A stretch of 64,000 nucleotides of DNA from Mangrovimonas xylaniphaga (GTDB lineage: Bacteria > Bacteroidota > Bacteroidia > Flavobacteriales > Flavobacteriaceae), in the NCBI RefSeq assembly GCF_001280435.1, contig NZ_LBIP01000013.1:1488001-1552000 (forward strand), in the 5' to 3' direction. The notes beneath the pieces are model-generated. The model did no database searches. It was given only the letters and a program-made list of their open reading frames with translations, and was not told where the DNA came from. The position numbers and the translations under genes were made by a program. Positions 7,460-15,644 of the stretch are shown here, in pieces. Every line of letters begins with the position of its first letter. Position 1 is the stretch's first letter.

Positions 7460-9182
7460 TAGAAATATTTAGTTCAAGAACTCCTTTTGAAGAAACAGTG
7501 AAATCTTTGATGTGAGTTAATAAGTCTTTTAAAATTCCTTTATTTCCTGTTTCACTGAAAACAGTTCTTATTCTTTCCGAATTATTTTTTAACTCTTCTT
7601 GAATATTTAGTTTTCTATTTGTTAACATGTCAATATCATTAAGATTTGTTTCTTTTAATTCAGCTTCTCTAACAATATCTTTTTGAGTGTTTTCGAATTC
7701 ATCAACAGAAGGTTTGCAGTAAGTATACCAATCGATTAGCGTTTCGTTATAAAGATTAATAGATTTTGTTGGAGATATGATTTTATAAAACAAATTTGGC
7801 TTAACAGGCATGGAAGCCAATAAAAAGTTATATTCGGGTCTCTTCAAATCAATGACTTCCGTTAGCATTTGATGTCTCGAATCGTTAAACCTAATTTGTT
7901 CGTTTTTATCAATTAATTCAGCTTCAATTACTCGAAATTCCGTCAATAATTTTTTGTTACTATCTCTTAAATCTCTTATTTCTTGATTAGAAATGATCTG
8001 CTCATATAGTGGTGAGATGTCATCAGCTAACTTGTTGATTGCTTTTTGGCTAAATAATTTTAATTGAGGAATTAATTTGTCTTTTAATTCAGTATAGAAT
8101 CTACCTAGTTTTAAAATATCGTCTAAAATTAATTGCACATCGCTCCTCATTCCTTCCTTCATTTTTTCAATGTCCAGTTCTATTTGGGCAATTGTTTTTT
8201 TAGCTTGACTTCTTGATTTCAATACAGCCGCACCTCCTTCAATTAAAAATCCTACTGCCGCAGCTCCAGCAGCCCCTTTTAAATTGGAGTTGTTTAATTT
8301 TCCTGCGTTTGCTAATTTTGAAGTTTTGCTTAAAAACTTGTTGAACTCATTTTTCCCTGAGAGAGCCATTGCAGACAAATGTTGTTGATGTGCCTCTCTG
8401 AATATTGCAACATTGTCATTGATGCATGAAAAATAGGTGTCTAATTTGCCATAACGATCTTCAAAACTTTCCCAATTAATTTTAGAAACATCAAATAATT
8501 CGGGTTCTGACGCCTTTATATTGTCTCCAAATAAATCAATTAAAAGGGCTAATAAATCTTCTCGAATTAGTTTTAATTTGTTTCTAGTTTTATCAAAATC
8601 ATCGACTAAGTTTAAATTTATATCTTTTACTTTTTCATGAGTTTGGATGATTTTTGTGTATTCTTCTTTAATATTGAAAGCGTGTTCTCTTATTGCTTCA
8701 ACTTTCGAACTCCCCGTAATGGAAATTTCCTTTTTAGGTTTTAAGCTGTCAATTTTTTTTTGGATAGTCTGAATTTCAAAAGTTCCATCAACTTTTTTTA
8801 CCGTTTCAGTTTCTTGTGCAATAAGATTAAAATCATTTAAGTCTATTTGCGGATTTTGAATATTTAGGGCCTCCACACGTTGTTCAACTCGTGAAGGATT
8901 AAAAACTCTATTTTTCCCATCATTATCAAGAATATTATTAACGATGGCATTTTGGATACTAGAAGAATATGAAGATTTCAAATAAGCCTCCTTTAGTAAT
9001 TGCTTGATGTAGAGTCCTTCCTTTAAATTGACTTGAAGCTCTTCATTTAAGTAATCAACAAGCATTCTTCGGTTAATAATTTCCGAATCCAAACTAAGTC
9101 GTTGTGCTTTTTTTATAATAGCATCAACTAATTTATTATTGATGCTAGTTGCATCTTGTATGATAATTTCTGTATGTGTCAT
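7446..9182 (-). CDS. Large helical protein with a single Gly/Ala-rich hydrophobic segment, first gene of the unknown operon
   Basis: 578 residues, predicted almost wholly helical. Residues 1-90 form a helical N-terminal domain; long amphipathic helices flank a short hydrophobic stretch at about 303-321 (GAAGAAAVGFLIEGGAAVL), and another coiled-coil region runs from about 325 to 430. There is no signal peptide and no nucleotide-binding or nuclease motif. A small hydrophobic Gly-rich head between two long helices is the general layout of alpha-helical pore-forming proteins, but also of membrane-associated structural proteins, so this stays a suggestion. It heads an operon with the 179- and 364-residue genes inside an element that also carries a Dnd operon. 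Confidence 0.65.
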   Translation of the reverse strand: MTHTEIIIQDATSINNKLVDAIIKKAQRLSLDSEIINRRMLVDYLNEELQVNLKEGLYIKQLLKEAYLKSSYSSSIQNAIVNNILDNDGKNRVFNPSRVEQRVEALNIQNPQIDLNDFNLIAQETETVKKVDGTFEIQTIQKKIDSLKPKKEISITGSSKVEAIREHAFNIKEEYTKIIQTHEKVKDINLNLVDDFDKTRNKLKLIREDLLALLIDLFGDNIKASEPELFDVSKINWESFEDRYGKLDTYFSCINDNVAIFREAHQQHLSAMALSGKNEFNKFLSKTSKLANAGKLNNSNLKGAAGAAAVGFLIEGGAAVLKSRSQAKKTIAQIELDIEKMKEGMRSDVQLILDDILKLGRFYTELKDKLIPQLKLFSQKAINKLADDISPLYEQIISNQEIRDLRDSNKKLLTEFRVIEAELIDKNEQIRFNDSRHQMLTEVIDLKRPEYNFLLASMPVKPNLFYKIISPTKSINLYNETLIDWYTYCKPSVDEFENTQKDIVREAELKETNLNDIDMLTNRKLNIQEELKNNSERIRTVFSETGNKGILKDLLTHIKDFTVSSKGVLELNISNELI

Positions 9183-9237
9183 TATTTATACCTTAATTTT
9201 TGAAAACATCATAAATTGCTATATTATATTTTAAAAG

Positions 9238-9446
9238 TTAAATCCTTTCAACGGCAAAATACTGTGGGCTTAAATACCTGTCTAGTTTAAGTCGATATCA
9301 TGTACTCTTATAAAAGGCTTTGTAATTTTATCTGCTTCATCAAAAGGGTTAGAAAACATTGAACTTACCTGAACAGATAAGCCTGCATCAACGTACTCTC
9401 CTTGGACGTTAATGGCGTGTTTGGTTTTTTTTTCAAATGTTGCCAT
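9238..9446 (-). pseudogene. Frameshifted copy of a DUF6140-like small gene
   Basis: From the ATG at 9446 the first 53 codons closely match the intact copy at 9714-9923 (MATFE.KTKHAINVQG through RVHDIDL). The frame then stops at 9282. Adding one A to the run after GACTT restores DLKLDRYLSPQYFAVERI and a stop at 9238-9240, aligning with the intact copy's DLKPEGYLSPGYLEYKTL. This is therefore a one-base deletion in an A-run, giving a product about 15 residues short. It could still make a 54-residue protein. The longer reading that starts at 9497 is rejected because it overlaps the preceding zinc-ribbon remnant. Confidence 0.7.
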
Positions 9447-9511
9447 AATTTCTAGTGATAAATGGGGGTTAGATCTTCTTGGGATACCTGCTCCCAATCA
9501 TGAAAATTAAT
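9286..9511. repeat. Direct repeat, copy 1 (226 bp, near-identical)
   Basis: Nearly identical to 9763-9988 in the same orientation; only scattered substitutions are seen. Outside these limits the two copies are still alignable as proteins but clearly diverged in DNA. The left boundary lies at the TTTAAGTCGATATC motif and the right boundary at AAAATTAAT. The sharp limits suggest recent gene conversion or duplication between older paralogous modules. Confidence 0.75.
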
Positions 9512-9512
9512 T

Positions 9513-9662
9513 TTAAACATTGTCATTCGAGATTTTACTCCAAGAATGGTGGGATAGTGTTGCAGATGAATTAGTTGGTTTGCATTTAGTTGGAGTACTC
9601 ATTTTGGAGATTAGCGTGTCATTTTTTGTGATTCCACAGGTTCTACATTGGTAAGTTGCCAT
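9513..9662 (-). CDS. Tiny zinc-ribbon-like protein (49 aa), diverged paralogue
   Basis: 49 residues: starts MATYQCRTCGITKNDTLIS, with a CxxC knuckle at C6/C9 and one further Cys at 27. It is clearly related to the 52-residue protein at 9929-10087 (MATYKCRKCNIQKNDTLIS). The DNA just after its stop, read in another frame, encodes INFHDWEQVSQEDLTPIYH, identical to the C-terminus of the intact paralogue. So the original C-terminus was lost by a frame change at the edge of the 226-bp repeat. Function unknown; a single CxxC pair is not enough for a full zinc site unless it dimerises. Confidence 0.55.
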   Translation of the reverse strand: MATYQCRTCGITKNDTLISKMSTPTKCKPTNSSATLSHHSWSKISNDNV

Positions 9663-9713
9663 AAGCTTAAAATTTGGTTGGTTATTTAATTGGTTGATAA
9701 AAATTGAATTTGT

Positions 9714-9923
9714 TTACAGTGTTTTGTATTCCAAATACCCTGGACTCAGATATCCTTCGGGTTTTAAGTCGATATCATGTACTCTTAAAAAGGCTTTGTG
9801 AATTTTATCTGCTTCATCAAAAGGGTTAGAAAACATTGAACTTACCTGAACAGATAAGCCTGCATCAACGTACTCTCCTTGGACGTTAATGGCGTGTTTG
9901 GTTTTTATTTCAAATGTTGCCAT
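9714..9923 (-). CDS. DUF6140-like small protein (69 aa), intact copy
   Basis: 69 residues, starting MATFEIKTKHAINVQGEYVD and ending LSPGYLEYKTL. The pattern 'short basic N-terminus, G-x-S-V-x-V, ending in YLE' matches small proteins known in Bacteroidota mobile elements as DUF6140; I recall this by pattern only. The start at 9923 is chosen over the upstream ATG at 9974 because the latter overlaps the zinc-ribbon gene, whose stop lies 5 bases before 9923. Function unknown. Its damaged twin is at 9238-9446. Confidence 0.65.
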   Translation of the reverse strand: MATFEIKTKHAINVQGEYVDAGLSVQVSSMFSNPFDEADKIHKAFLRVHDIDLKPEGYLSPGYLEYKTL

Positions 9924-9988
9924 AATTTCTAGTGATAAATGGGTGTTAGATCTTCTTGGGATACCTGCTCCCAATCATGAAAATTAAT
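9763..9988. repeat. Direct repeat, copy 2 (226 bp, near-identical)
   Basis: Partner of the repeat at 9286-9511, same orientation and same length. It covers most of the intact DUF6140-like gene and the end of the zinc-ribbon gene. Confidence 0.75.
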
Positions 9989-10087
9989 GTCATTGGCCCC
10001 GACACTGCATGTTGGTTTTGTTTCCAGCTGTGAAATAAGGGTGTCGTTTTTTTGTATATTGCATTTACGGCATTTGTAGGTGGCCAT
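9929..10087 (-). CDS. Tiny zinc-ribbon-like protein (52 aa), intact copy
   Basis: 52 residues: MATYKCRKCNIQKNDTLIS at the start with CxxC at C6/C9, a third Cys at 27, and a polar end FHDWEQVSQEDLTPIYH. It is followed after 5 bases by the intact DUF6140-like gene, so the two form a minimal operon that has been duplicated to the left. A promoter-like box lies 41 bases upstream. No function can be assigned; such CxxC miniproteins are frequent in mobile elements and are probably regulatory or structural. Confidence 0.65.
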   Translation of the reverse strand: MATYKCRKCNIQKNDTLISQLETKPTCSVGANDINFHDWEQVSQEDLTPIYH

Positions 10088-10127
10088 ATGGAAAGAAATT
10101 TTGGTTGGTTGTACTTGGTTTCGTACA

Positions 10128-10160
10128 CAAATCTAGTCGTGAAACGGACAAAATGTGTCC
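10128..10160 (-). promoter_or_regulatory. -7 box with adjacent GGACA inverted repeat
   Basis: On the minus strand TAGATTTG (10128-10135) matches TAnnTTTG, 41 bases before the ATG of the 52-residue gene. Immediately upstream is the inverted repeat GGACA-AAATG-TGTCC at 10146-10160, where a repressor could sit over the promoter. Related GGGACA motifs occur at 13522-13536 and 15645-15665 in this element. Confidence 0.4.
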
Positions 10161-10348
10161 CCTTAATAATGAGGTGGTGTGTTTTTGCCTATAATTTTCT
10201 CTAAAAAATCCTAATGGACATAAATAGAGATGATTAGTGTTTGGCTTTTTGAAGAATGAAAATAATTCAAAAAGACTGCACTTTCAGTAGGAACTTTAAA
10301 TAACCGAAATGTAGTGGAATTTTCCAATGCTAGAATAAAGGTGTTCCA

Positions 10349-11332
10349 CTATTCGTAATAAGCTGCAATGCGTTTTACGTGGGATTGTATAAAATTCTTG
10401 ACAGGTTTGGGGCTAATTACTTTAATCCAGATATTATACTTTAAAATTTCCATTAAAAACTCGTAGTTCGGTTCTACGCAAATTTTAATTTCTCCCCACA
10501 TATCTGGGTCATAATAATCTAAGACTTTTGTTTCTGGTTTTTTAGGATAAGCTATGAGTTCTTGAGATGGATGCATTTTGTTAGCTTCTAAGTATTTTAG
10601 ATGGTGGTTGGCTACTTTTAAATGGATCCATTCTGGTTTCATATTGGTTTTTAAAATCCCGATCGAGTGTTTAAAATAATCTCTTTCGTCAAATTCTATT
10701 GGGATATTTGGAGTTTTAGAAGTTACGGTAAATTCTCTAATACGCCTGTCCATGCAAAATGCATAAATTCCAATGTCTGTATTGTGGGCTATTAAATACC
10801 ATGCATTGTTGATCTCTTTTATATGCAGTGGTAGCACAGTTCCTTTGAATGTTTTGAACTTGTTGTCATCATACCATCCTTTATATTCCAGATCTACCAA
10901 TAACTGGAGCTCTATGGCATTAATGAGCGCTACTATATCTACGTATTCGCTTAAGGATGTTCTAGCAGATGAGACAAAATCTTTCCAGGCGTGCGCATGA
11001 TGATTCAGTAAATAAAGTTCTGTTTTCTCGTATATTTCTTTAAGTTGTTTGTGGTCTTTTGTAAATGTGTCTTCAACATAAAACCCATAATTGCGCTTAT
11101 GCTTAATGATAATTTTGTAGTAAGACTCAATCTTTTTTAAATCCCGATTTATGGTTTTTCTGCTATGTAGTTCCACCTTATCGTAAAGCACATCCTCTCG
11201 GTTTCTGCCTCGGATGTTTTCAAGGGTGTCTTGTAGTTGCTCTAGTGATACATATCCCTCTGGAAGTCCATACACCTTTGGTGTGGTAATAATGCGCATA
11301 ACATAGTAGCGACGGAGAAATTCTGGAGTCAT
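10349..11332 (-). CDS. WYL-domain transcriptional regulator
   Basis: 327 residues. The N-terminus (1-75) is a winged helix with a recognition-like stretch SRKTINRDLKKIE. A WYL domain follows at about 135-215, with the name-giving residues W178-Y179-L180 in NNAWYLIAHN, and a C-terminal WCX-like extension occupies 250-327. Known: such proteins are ligand-sensing regulators, and many repress phage-defence operons, so its place in a defence-bearing element is fitting. It is monocistronic, reads toward the tiny duplicated genes and is divergent from the flippase gene with an 82-base gap. It might control either neighbour or itself; no operator is obvious. Confidence 0.8.
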   Translation of the reverse strand: MTPEFLRRYYVMRIITTPKVYGLPEGYVSLEQLQDTLENIRGRNREDVLYDKVELHSRKTINRDLKKIESYYKIIIKHKRNYGFYVEDTFTKDHKQLKEIYEKTELYLLNHHAHAWKDFVSSARTSLSEYVDIVALINAIELQLLVDLEYKGWYDDNKFKTFKGTVLPLHIKEINNAWYLIAHNTDIGIYAFCMDRRIREFTVTSKTPNIPIEFDERDYFKHSIGILKTNMKPEWIHLKVANHHLKYLEANKMHPSQELIAYPKKPETKVLDYYDPDMWGEIKICVEPNYEFLMEILKYNIWIKVISPKPVKNFIQSHVKRIAAYYE

Positions 11333-11389
11333 AGGTTGGTTTTGTGAAAGCTAAAAATACTAAACAGAATACAAACTCGGGGCGTTTTT

Positions 11390-11397
11390 TATCTTTG
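11390..11397 (+). promoter_or_regulatory. -7 box for the flippase gene
   Basis: TATCTTTG matches TAnnTTTG and ends 17 bases before the ATG at 11415, implying a very short leader. No TTG at the expected spacing. Confidence 0.4.
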
Positions 11398-11414
11398 AGA
11401 CACAATTCATAATT

Positions 11415-12680
11415 ATGGCCCTTTCATTCAGTAAACAAGACGTGAATACAACCTTTTGGTTTTCAGTAGAGAAACTTATTCTATTAATTGTTGGAGTTTT
11501 TGTTATGCCTAAAATATTTAATGCTTTGGGGGCTGTCGACATAGGGAAACTGAAATTGGCTGAATCTGTTTTAGGTATGTTTTCTCCTTTGTTCTTTTTG
11601 GGATTATCGGCGGTTTGTATCCGCGAAATAGTGGTTAACCCAAAGGAAAGTCAGCGAATAATTGCTACCGCATTTTTTATGCGGTTTGTGGCCTGGCTGA
11701 TTTTTTTAGTAGGTTTTATCAGTTATTTGTTCTTGGCGGATAATAAGAGTTTGCTATCTATTTATTCCGTTTTGGTTTTTGGGTATCTATTTAAGCTAAC
11801 AGATGTGTTTGAATATTACCTACTCGCCAAAAAAAGGGCTAAGCTCATTTTTGTGGGGAAGGTTCTAAGTCTGCTTTGTGTTGTCTCTTTGCAGTACTAT
11901 GGGATAAAGCAACATTTGGATGTATTGTATTTTGCGCAAATAATTGTTTTGGATTTTTTGCTCCAGGGAATATTTTACTTCATTGTATTGCGGGCTAAAA
12001 ATGAAATAAATTTTAAGTATTGGAAATTCTCTAAAAAATTGGGGGTAAGTCTTTTTGTTATGGCGTTACCTTTAATCGTTTCTGAAGCGCTTGTGATGGT
12101 GTATATTGGTATTGATGAGGTTGTTTTAAAATACTTTCATGACGATCATGCTAATGGGGTTTTCGCAAGTGTTCAATTTTTGGTCATAGGGTTGTGTTGG
12201 ACTATCGGGTTTGCAGTTATAAATGCTTTGTATCCTTCACTAGCGGAATCTTTTCATTTTAATAAGGGGTATTATTATAAAAAAAATGGGCAGCTACTGT
12301 TCTTTATGGTTTTATTGGGTTTAGGCATAGCTGTTTTTTATATGGTTTTTGGAAATTATATACTCGACAATTATTTTTCAGAACAATATCAAGATGGTAA
12401 AACAGCTTTGCTTGTATTTTGTTGGGCCCCTTTATTCGTTTTTATTGGAATGCTTTACGAAAAACATTTGCTCACCACCAACCGTTTAAAGCATAATATA
12501 TATCGTTTTGCTTTGGGGTGTCTAAGCAACTTGTTGTTGTGTTGCGTTCTTGTTCCGAGATATAATGTAACAGGTGCTGCTGTTGCGGTTTTAACAAGTC
12601 ATTTTATAACTAATATTGGTTACGTTGCTTTTGATAAGAATACCCGAAAAGACATCAAAAATTTGCTTAGAGTTCAATAA
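11415..12680 (+). CDS. Polysaccharide flippase, Wzx/RfbX-like
   Basis: 421 residues with about twelve hydrophobic helices spread evenly and few loops. The N-terminus (NTTFWFSVEKLILLIVGVFVMPKIFNALG) and the mid-part ALPLIVSEALVMVYIGIDEVVLKYF fit the oligosaccharide flippase branch of the MOP superfamily, which moves lipid-linked sugar units across the inner membrane. No glycosyltransferases or polymerase are nearby, so it is either cargo that alters the surface or a stray gene. It is the only plus-strand gene in the element's first 15.6 kb and is divergent from the WYL regulator. Confidence 0.8.
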   Translation: MALSFSKQDVNTTFWFSVEKLILLIVGVFVMPKIFNALGAVDIGKLKLAESVLGMFSPLFFLGLSAVCIREIVVNPKESQRIIATAFFMRFVAWLIFLVGFISYLFLADNKSLLSIYSVLVFGYLFKLTDVFEYYLLAKKRAKLIFVGKVLSLLCVVSLQYYGIKQHLDVLYFAQIIVLDFLLQGIFYFIVLRAKNEINFKYWKFSKKLGVSLFVMALPLIVSEALVMVYIGIDEVVLKYFHDDHANGVFASVQFLVIGLCWTIGFAVINALYPSLAESFHFNKGYYYKKNGQLLFFMVLLGLGIAVFYMVFGNYILDNYFSEQYQDGKTALLVFCWAPLFVFIGMLYEKHLLTTNRLKHNIYRFALGCLSNLLLCCVLVPRYNVTGAAVAVLTSHFITNIGYVAFDKNTRKDIKNLLRVQ

Positions 12681-12742
12681 TAATACAATTGATTTTTAGT
12701 GTCACTTCAAACGTGTTTTTGGTATCTCTTTACAGGAGATTG

Positions 12743-13186
12743 TTAAATGAAGTTAAATGAAGATTGTTGGTTATCGTTAATTTGCTGGAGCATTTGTTTT
12801 AGCTCGAATATTGCCCAGTTAAGTTGTGCAATATCTTGTTTGGTAGCTGGCAGGGTGTGAGGAGCAAGAAGTTTCTTGGTACCATATTGTGCTGCTTCCG
12901 CGGCCAGATGTCCGACTGCAGAGTTGGCTATCGCAGCAACGTTAATTTTGTTTAATTTTTCTACGACTTCATTCAGTTTTTCTTCCATTTGATTTTGGGG
13001 GATGGCTAGCCCTGTTTTCTGTTCTTTATTTTGGTCAGGGGATTTTTGGTAGTGGCCTGATACATATTTGTAGCCATTTCGTTTGTAGCTGGCTAATGTT
13101 TTACAGCTCTGGCAGCAATATATTTGATTGCGCCTCCTGGCCCTAAATTCAACGTGACAATGTTTGCAGTGTTTTAAAATTCCCAT
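12743..13186 (-). CDS. Zinc-finger mobile-element protein (147 aa)
   Basis: The N-terminus holds a CxxC...CCxxC zinc finger (C7, C10, C24/C25, C28), followed by a basic patch. A Gln-rich linker and helical C-terminus with coiled-coil tendency (EEKLNEVVEKLNKI) follow. It begins 1 base after the stop of the excisionase-like gene, so the two are translated together. Proteins of this form are common next to integrases in Bacteroidota elements, where they are thought to bind DNA; a precise role is not known to me. Confidence 0.7.
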   Translation of the reverse strand: MGILKHCKHCHVEFRARRRNQIYCCQSCKTLASYKRNGYKYVSGHYQKSPDQNKEQKTGLAIPQNQMEEKLNEVVEKLNKINVAAIANSAVGHLAAEAAQYGTKKLLAPHTLPATKQDIAQLNWAIFELKQMLQQINDNQQSSFNFI

Positions 13187-13187
13187 A

Positions 13188-13466
13188 TCACTCCTGTCTT
13201 ACAAGTTTTTTGAATATATCACTCCTTTTGTAGTAAACGCGATTTCCTAATCGGTATGAAGGAAGTATTCCATTTTTTCTCCAGTTCCATAATGCTTGTT
13301 TGGAGCATTTTAAAAAGGCTAGCGTTTCGTCTACGGTAAGAAGTTCTTCTGACTCAGGTAGATGAAGGTTTTTTAGATATTTTTTGAGTTTGTCATCAAC
13401 GCCATCTAGAATATCTATTTTGAACTCTTCGGGCTTTAATTGGTAGAAGTGCAATTGCTTTGCCAT
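13188..13466 (-). CDS. Excisionase-family HTH protein
   Basis: 92 residues. The C-terminal half (about 42-90) is a MerR/excisionase-type winged helix: LTVDETLAFLKCSKQALWNWRKNG followed by the wing YRLGNRVYYKRSDI. In Bacteroidota elements such proteins bind the attachment region and steer the tyrosine recombinase toward excision. It lies between the integrase module and the zinc-finger gene on the same strand, with a GGGTCACAATGTCCC inverted repeat about 55 bases upstream. Confidence 0.8.
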   Translation of the reverse strand: MAKQLHFYQLKPEEFKIDILDGVDDKLKKYLKNLHLPESEELLTVDETLAFLKCSKQALWNWRKNGILPSYRLGNRVYYKRSDIFKKLVRQE

Positions 13467-13540
13467 AGTTTTGTACTATTTGATTTCTATTCAAATATCC
13501 AAAAACTATTTTCAAGGAAAAGGGTCACAATGTCCCGGAC

Positions 13541-14317
13541 CTAGCTCATTATTTTTGAGTGAGGGAGATTAAATGTTTTATCATCAAATTTATCGGATAG
13601 TTCTTGGTATTTGTCATTTTTAGGATTTGCGTATTTTCTTAAAGTATCAAGAGAAGGTTTTATTTTGAAATTGAAAGAGTTTAAAATTTGACGGCTTAAC
13701 TCATTGTAGTTTACTTCTCCATTTTTTAAAAGAGGGGCTTCTATGTAGTTTAGGTCTGTTAACTTAGAAATGATTATAGCTAAATGAGATGGCTTCCCAA
13801 CCCATTGAAGTGAGTTTGGATTGGATTTGTTGAATAATTTTTCTAGTCTACCGAGATAGTTTGAAGTTATTTTTTTTCTTTCCATTAAATCTTCTCTAAG
13901 GTTGCCTGTTTGGCATTTATGATAAAAGGATTCAAACTCATAATTCCAATTTTTAATGGTTCCTTCTGTTAGGACAAATTCATCTTCTAGAGTTTCTTCT
14001 TTGAAATATTTAGTGTGCGGTGAAAATTTAGAGTTTTGTATAACTTCTTCAAATTTAGGGAGGATTTTTCTCTGGAGGATTTTTTGTAAAAAACCCGGGT
14101 TTTCTGAGTATTCGAATTGTGTGTCTAAAAATTCCTCAATTTCGAGAATGTCTATATCGAAAAAGAGATTTTTCATGAAGTGTTTTAAATAAAAGTCTTT
14201 AATAAGTTTAGGTTGGTAGTGTTCAAAGTTTTTTAAAAAGTAATTTGGGGTTTCTTCGTTAGTTTTCTGACGAATGTTGTAGGGAGTTGGGTCTATTGCA
14301 AAAATATTGTTTTCCAT
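13541..14317 (-). CDS. Helical protein of unknown function linked to the integrase (258 aa)
   Basis: 258 residues, soluble, mostly helical and charged. The C-terminal part (NSLQWVGKPSHLAIIISKLTDLNYIEAP followed by LSRQILNSFN) resembles the winged-helix-like tail of RteC-type proteins of Bacteroides conjugative elements, which act in excision control; this is by pattern and weak. It lies 14 bases after the integrase stop, so it is probably co-transcribed with it. Possible regulator of integration or excision. Confidence 0.6.
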   Translation of the reverse strand: MENNIFAIDPTPYNIRQKTNEETPNYFLKNFEHYQPKLIKDFYLKHFMKNLFFDIDILEIEEFLDTQFEYSENPGFLQKILQRKILPKFEEVIQNSKFSPHTKYFKEETLEDEFVLTEGTIKNWNYEFESFYHKCQTGNLREDLMERKKITSNYLGRLEKLFNKSNPNSLQWVGKPSHLAIIISKLTDLNYIEAPLLKNGEVNYNELSRQILNSFNFKIKPSLDTLRKYANPKNDKYQELSDKFDDKTFNLPHSKIMS

Positions 14318-14331
14318 GGTTGGTTAGTTGA

Positions 14332-15621
14332 TTATTGAAAAAAGGCAGAGTCGGCAATTTTTACGGCTCTTTCCTGAGGGGTAACTTTGATATAATTATA
14401 AAATTCCTTTTCGGTTGTGTGCCCGCTCAAGGCCATGATATCTATTACTGGCATTTTTGATAAATAAGCATTGGTGCAGAATGAGCGCCTTGCAGTGTGG
14501 GTCCCTATCAGATCGTATTTGTTTATGGGGTCTTCCTTAACGTTGCCACCAATGGTTTTTTTTGTGATGACAATATCCTTGATTTTTGCTTTCCGCCCTA
14601 CTTTTTTTATGTACTCGTTAATTTGTTGGTCGGCCATTTTTTTAGGTAGATCTCCATTGTATCTTTCCTTCATTATGGATTTAATTTTTGGGTGTATTGG
14701 TATGTAAACAGTCTTTTTTGTTTTCTTCTGATGAATTTCAAATACCTTTCTCCCTTCAAAGGTTTTTATGTTTTTTTGGGTTAAACCATTGTAGTCTGAA
14801 ACCCGTTGCCCCGTAAAATAACCTATTAAAAAAATGTCTCTTGCACGTTCCCAATCCTTGTTGAAGGAAAGGTCTAGGCTGTATAAATCATCAATTTCTT
14901 GTGCGGTTAAATATATAGAGGTTGTTCTCTCTGAAACACGCCTAAAATCACGGTGTTTATATTTTAAGTTGGTATTAATACCGTCTTCGGTAGCTCTGTT
15001 CATTAAGGCTATGATGTTTTTGATGTGCTTTCCAATTGTGTTTAGTGAATACTCTTTTTCTTCTAAAAAACTAACAAAGGAATAGTAGAATGTCATATCA
15101 ATCTTGTCAAAGTCCAAACCGAAATGGTTTTCTTTGTTAAAATCCTTTAGTTGCTTGATGGTCTGTTTGTATGCTCTTATAGTGATTAGATTCAATTTCA
15201 TTGCAGATGAACTAATCAGATTTGTTTCGTGAATTTTAATAAACCTATCGGCATAAGTAAAGAAAGTGAAATGAGGTAGGGAAGATTCTTCTTTTCTCCC
15301 CATGATATCATCATATATAGATTTCAGAACTAACTTGTTTTGTTTGTCCGGTTCTTCGAGTTTAGAAAGTTCTTTGGTGAACTTAGATTTTATTTCAGAT
15401 AGTCGACTATTAATTTCTTCTCTGTTGTTAATTGTAGAAACTGATCTTACTCTTTGGTTTCCATTATCCCAAAACTTAGGAAGAATTTTGAACCCTGTAG
15501 AATATTTTATTCTATTACCGCGGCCGAAACTGTAGTCAAAAAGAATAGGTGTTTCCTTTTGTTCTTTTGGCTGTTTTAGTCTAAATTTGATAGTTCCTGA
15601 TGTGGGTTGGACAGAGCTCAT
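14332..15621 (-). CDS. Tyrosine recombinase (integrase)
   Basis: 429 residues. An N-terminal arm-binding region (1-110), a SAM-like core-binding domain (about 115-215) and a catalytic domain (235-429) are visible. Catalytic residues: R273 (GQRVSD), K near 299, H375 and R378 (HTARRS), H401 (GHTT), and the nucleophile Y410 in FYNYIKV. All five are present, so the enzyme should be active. The start lies about 170 bases from the proposed attachment fragment, and it is the outermost gene of the element, as expected for an integrase. Confidence 0.92.
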   Translation of the reverse strand: MSSVQPTSGTIKFRLKQPKEQKETPILFDYSFGRGNRIKYSTGFKILPKFWDNGNQRVRSVSTINNREEINSRLSEIKSKFTKELSKLEEPDKQNKLVLKSIYDDIMGRKEESSLPHFTFFTYADRFIKIHETNLISSSAMKLNLITIRAYKQTIKQLKDFNKENHFGLDFDKIDMTFYYSFVSFLEEKEYSLNTIGKHIKNIIALMNRATEDGINTNLKYKHRDFRRVSERTTSIYLTAQEIDDLYSLDLSFNKDWERARDIFLIGYFTGQRVSDYNGLTQKNIKTFEGRKVFEIHQKKTKKTVYIPIHPKIKSIMKERYNGDLPKKMADQQINEYIKKVGRKAKIKDIVITKKTIGGNVKEDPINKYDLIGTHTARRSFCTNAYLSKMPVIDIMALSGHTTEKEFYNYIKVTPQERAVKIADSAFFQ

Positions 15622-15644
15622 ATGTTTGTATAATTGGATTAAAA

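Noticed and set aside
9714-9974. Longer start for the DUF6140-like gene (MGAGIPRRSN...)
   Set aside because: Those extra codons overlap the end of the CxxC gene in another frame; the start at 9923 gives the family-like N-terminus and a 5-base gap.
9946-10128. 60-codon minus-strand frame
   Set aside because: It overlaps the CxxC miniprotein in another frame and starts at the promoter-like box; the CxxC frame has a paralogue, this one does not.
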